Assembly: GCA_035236585.1 (NCBI GenBank)
Contig: CP141130.1
Span: 28,903,501-28,967,500, forward strand
Length of the DNA stretch: 64,000 nucleotides
Source: Warburgia ugandensis
Taxonomy: Eukaryota; Streptophyta; Magnoliopsida; Canellales; Canellaceae
Direction: 5' to 3'
The translations under genes were made by a program, and so were the position numbers. Positions 61,690-64,000 of this stretch are shown one piece after another. Numbering within the stretch: position 1 is the first letter of the stretch; each line of letters begins with the position of its first letter. The notes under the pieces were generated by a model that was not told the origin of the DNA, ran no database searches, and worked only from the letters and a program-made list of their open reading frames with translations.

Positions 61690-61708
61690 GGCAGTCTCCT
61701 TGGCTAGC
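61690..61708 (+). ncRNA. miR169 star strand (3' arm)
   Basis: GGCAGTCTCCTTGGCTAGC pairs with the mature strand. Its exact ends are inferred. Confidence 0.8.
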
Positions 61709-61725
61709 CCGATTTGCTCTTGTCC

Positions 61726-63085
61726 TTCATGCTAGACCTACTTTTCTTGGTCACAATTGGATAAGCTTCTGAAAATAGCAGAAAATTGATCATATTGCAA
61801 AAGATTTCACAAAGCGGAATCAAGGTTGCCGTTCCATGATGCTCCGAGTCTCTACTGAATCCATGCTTTGAGTTGCCAATACCAATTAGCAGAACTACAG
61901 ATGTGTAATAGATTGATTATGGTTTGCACCGAGTAGTGTGAATGATCACGTGGATGATGCTGCTTACAAAGATGCTATGAATCTAGACTACTCCCCATTG
62001 TCATCGAAACTTATTTCACTCTCTGTCAAGGGATATATCTTACACCCCATTTTTAGTGTCTCATTCGAAAAATTGCATTCTTCATTTCATTAAACAGGAC
62101 TTGGTTTGATCCGCTAATGATAGCTTTTTGAGAATTTTGTAGCATTCTTAAATTAAGTAGAAGAAAAAGTTCAATTATTAAAATGTCTGGATGTCAATAT
62201 CTCGATTTTCTGTTCCTTTTGTGATATGTCTGAAAGAACTTTGGAAGCTTAGTACGTATCAGTAGTTCAATCATTCTAGAATTACAAAGATGTATATGTC
62301 ACAATTGCCTATTGAATCTCTGGTCTGTATTCACTTTAAAAAGGACCTTGCATATTTCCTTTAGAGACTGTTACTCATCCTCTTTGTTACATGCACACAC
62401 GGGCCACATTATTGTGGCCGCGAACATTGATCTCGTGAGTCATCACATGTAGTGTCAAAGTAGTAATTGTATAGCGATAATTATTTGGATAGTTCTAGAT
62501 TTCACTTAATGAATCTGGTCATATTTTCTTTCTATTGCTATCCTTTCTTTTTATTGTAGAAGTTAACATTCTATTGATATCTAAATTGGTGGCAATACTG
62601 ATCAAACCGGTCAGCAAAGTTGGCACTATCTCTATAAGTTTGGGCAATCGGCCATTCTTTTGCAATAAAAAAAGAATTGGATTATCAAGCAACCTAAAAG
62701 CTTAAGCCGGTAAGAAGTATGCCTACAATAGTTATATCTCTAACACAACCCTTCACGTGGAAAGCCACTCTTGGGCTCTTGCACATGGATTTGATAAATG
62801 GGAGGTCTCATCATTCAAACTCGCAACCTTTCTGTCCATAAAGCTTGGATACTATGTTGGTTTAAAATTCAACTCAAAAGCTTAAGCTAATAGGAATTGG
62901 GCCAACAACAATTATATCTCTAACAAAAAGCACACAAGTAGTGGTAGCTCAATGCAGTACTAGTTATCTATCTAATGGACAATATAATTATAGAAACAAA
63001 CATGAATATTAGTACTTGCAAGGAGATCTATTTGCGGATGAATTACATTCTACGGTCCATCCCCATATAAAGAAGTTGGTGAACC
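61726..63085. other. Unassigned DNA downstream of MIR169
   Basis: Probably the pri-miRNA 3' part followed by intergenic DNA. AAGCTTAAGC(C/T) with (G/A)AATTGG-like text recurs near 62700 and 62880. Confidence 0.35.
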
Positions 63086-63409
63086 TGTGAAAATGGGATA
63101 AGGATTAATTAGGATGAAGATCAATCAGGTAGGATGAAGCTCAATCAAGATAAGGATTAATCAGGATGATGATCAATTAGGATAAGGATCAAAATTGATC
63201 AGTTCCAAAACTAGAAAAATCAATTTTTGATTCTCTGAACTCTTATAAATTGGAACTAGAGATGTCGTTGTAATTGTCCCCATGTCTTGCTTTCTCATAG
63301 TGAAATACTTCTCTCCCTCTTCTTGTGGATGTAGGCCAAACTAGCCAAACGATGTAAATCTGACTTGTTTGTGTTATTGTAATTTTTTAATCTCGTTCTG
63401 AGCATAACA
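63086..63409 (+). mobile_element. 5' LTR (324 bp) of an LTR retrotransposon leaving the window
   Basis: Starts near TGTGAAAATGGGATAAGG and ends ...GAGCATAACA just before the primer site. It contains a TATA-like CTTATAAATT (63240-63249) and a T-rich 3' part. The left end is chosen as the nearest TG that gives a usual length and is less certain than the right. The length and tRNA-Met primer site suit copia or TRIM-like elements. Confidence 0.65.
63088..63205. repeat. Short interspersed repeats GGATAAGGAT / GATCAAT in the LTR
   Basis: GGATAAGGATTAAT, AGGATGAAG(A/C)TCAATCA and AAGGATCAA recur about every 20-25 bases, typical of U3 enhancer repeats. Confidence 0.75.
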
Positions 63410-63411
63410 AG

Positions 63412-63426
63412 TGGTATTAGAGCAGG
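63412..63426 (+). other. Primer-binding site (initiator tRNA-Met type)
   Basis: TGGTATTAGAGCAGG is the standard plant TGGTATCAGAGC(A/C) primer site with one change, two bases after the LTR end. Confidence 0.82.
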
Positions 63427-63573
63427 TTGAAAATCGGTGGAGTGCCTGAGGTAGACCGAAATCCAAATCCAGATCAAGGCTTTTCCCTTCTTGTGAGCAT
63501 AGGCTAGACGTAGACCTAGTTTTGAGTTTGCCTAGTAAGGTTTGGCCTAGATTAGATCTAGATCCATGATGAT

Positions 63574-63760
63574 GAAGCAACCTAGATCTAGGCCGAGGAG
63601 CAGCCTAGTATAGTTTAGGTCTAGGCTGAGGAACGGCCCAATCCAGTTTAGAACCAGGCCAAAGATCGACCCAGTGCAGTTCAGATCTAGGCCAAGAAGT
63701 GGCTTAGATTAGATTCAGACCCAAGTCGAGGAGCAGCCCAAATCCAGTCTAGGCCAAGAC
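63574..63760. repeat. 33-bp minisatellite, about 5 copies
   Basis: Units of the type GAGGAGCAGCCTAGT...TTTAGGTCTAGGC(T/C) begin at 63595, 63628, 63661 and about 63694 and 63728, with a partial unit before. Because 33 is a multiple of three, a reading frame would keep its phase across units. Confidence 0.88.
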
Positions 63761-63942
63761 CAGCCCAAGTCTATATCCTGCCCAGGCGACCAGCCCAGAT
63801 TGGAGAAACTTTTTTGGTAAGTTTTTTTTTTTTTCCTTGAACACCCTCCTAAAAAGGAAAAAGAAAAACAATCAGCAAATAGAGGAGAGCAGTAGGCGTT
63901 GGGAGCCATGGAGAAGGGGGGAGCCAGTGACTGCTTGTAAGC

Positions 63943-63959
63943 GGGGGGGGGGGGGGGGG
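63943..63959. repeat. Poly(G) tract of 17
   Basis: Uninterrupted G run; a G-quadruplex candidate and a likely sequencing problem site. Confidence 0.85.
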
Positions 63960-64000
63960 CGGGGGAAGATGGGTAGAATAGTAATAGTTTGTGGAGGAAC

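Larger units (their letters stand above)
61605..61725 (+). ncRNA. MIR169: miR169 precursor (MIR169 gene)
   Basis: The 5' arm, 61620-61640, begins TAGCCAAGGATGACTTGCC, the miR169 mature sequence (a 21-mer of the type starting UAGCC and ending CUA). The 3' arm, 61690-61708, is GGCAGTCTCCTTGGCTAGC, the usual miR169 star form. The arms pair over about 17 positions with one mismatch and two bulges and leave the 2-nt 3' overhang expected of Dicer-like 1 cutting. Pairing continues into 61641-61645/61682-61687, and the loop is about 36 nt. miR169 guides cleavage of NF-YA (HAP2) transcripts and is linked in other plants to drought, nitrogen and flowering control; that role here is by family. A TATA box lies just upstream. 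It appears as a single copy although miR169 genes often occur in clusters. Confidence 0.93.
63427..64000 (+). mobile_element. Leader of the retrotransposon, truncated by the window end
   Basis: Lies downstream of the primer site. Contains the 33-bp minisatellite, a T run (63818-63834) and a G17 tract (63943-63959). No gag domain is recognised before the window ends. Confidence 0.55.

Overview
The window is nuclear DNA of a flowering plant. It is AT-rich, repeat-dense and gene-poor, and it carries plant-specific elements: an Au SINE family, Tekay-like and Tat/Ogre-like Ty3/gypsy fossils, copia-type LTRs primed by initiator tRNA-Met, a CACTA transposon and a plant RTE LINE. The host genes I recognise are an intronless ARMADILLO-repeat protein gene, a decayed copy of the spliceosomal SmD2 gene, and a MIR169 microRNA locus with its own TATA box. 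The species cannot be fixed from the sequence; a woody eudicot or early-diverging angiosperm is a guess.

Layout. 1-5350: Tekay-like gypsy fossil split by a 2.6-kb solo LTR (684-3300) with a 5-bp target duplication. 5786-5898: tiny 5'-truncated RTE copy with a 15-bp target duplication. About 6000-8000: minus-strand gypsy fossil with gag, primer-binding site and LTR edge. 8816-9040: Au SINE with a 24-bp target duplication. 9708-10570: SmD2 pseudogene that keeps its introns. 12851-17455: three tandem copies of a roughly 0.6-kb unit with telomere-like motifs, the third split by a 2.7-kb solo LTR (14346-17079). About 18650-27960: Tat/Ogre-like gypsy fossil with nested head-to-tail duplications. 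28013-28192: small CACTA derivative. 29062-31233: short-LTR copia fragments in both orientations. 32872-38481: a 5.6-kb apparently non-autonomous CACTA element with arrays of palindromes at both ends and an Au SINE inside. 39777-43231: a 138-bp tandem pair followed by a near full-length but dead RTE LINE. 43583-44100: CpG-rich putative gene fragments ending in a 20-bp-stem hairpin.

46677-48913 holds the ARM-repeat gene with a CA/CT-rich leader and an AATAAA signal. 49000-57130 is mostly unassigned DNA with small minisatellites. 57136-60113 is a third solo LTR (3.0 kb) with a 5-bp target duplication and an internal minisatellite of about 45-bp units. 61531-61725 is the MIR169 promoter and hairpin. 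From 63086 to the window end an LTR, a tRNA-Met primer site and a 33-bp minisatellite mark the 5' end of another LTR retrotransposon that continues beyond the window.

The genes do not form a pathway. The most functional items are the ARM gene and MIR169; the rest is a layered record of insertions whose order can be read from nesting: solo LTR into gypsy fossil, solo LTR into tandem array, SINE into CACTA, RTE tail into Tat fossil. All of this was read by eye; no database search or folding program was run.
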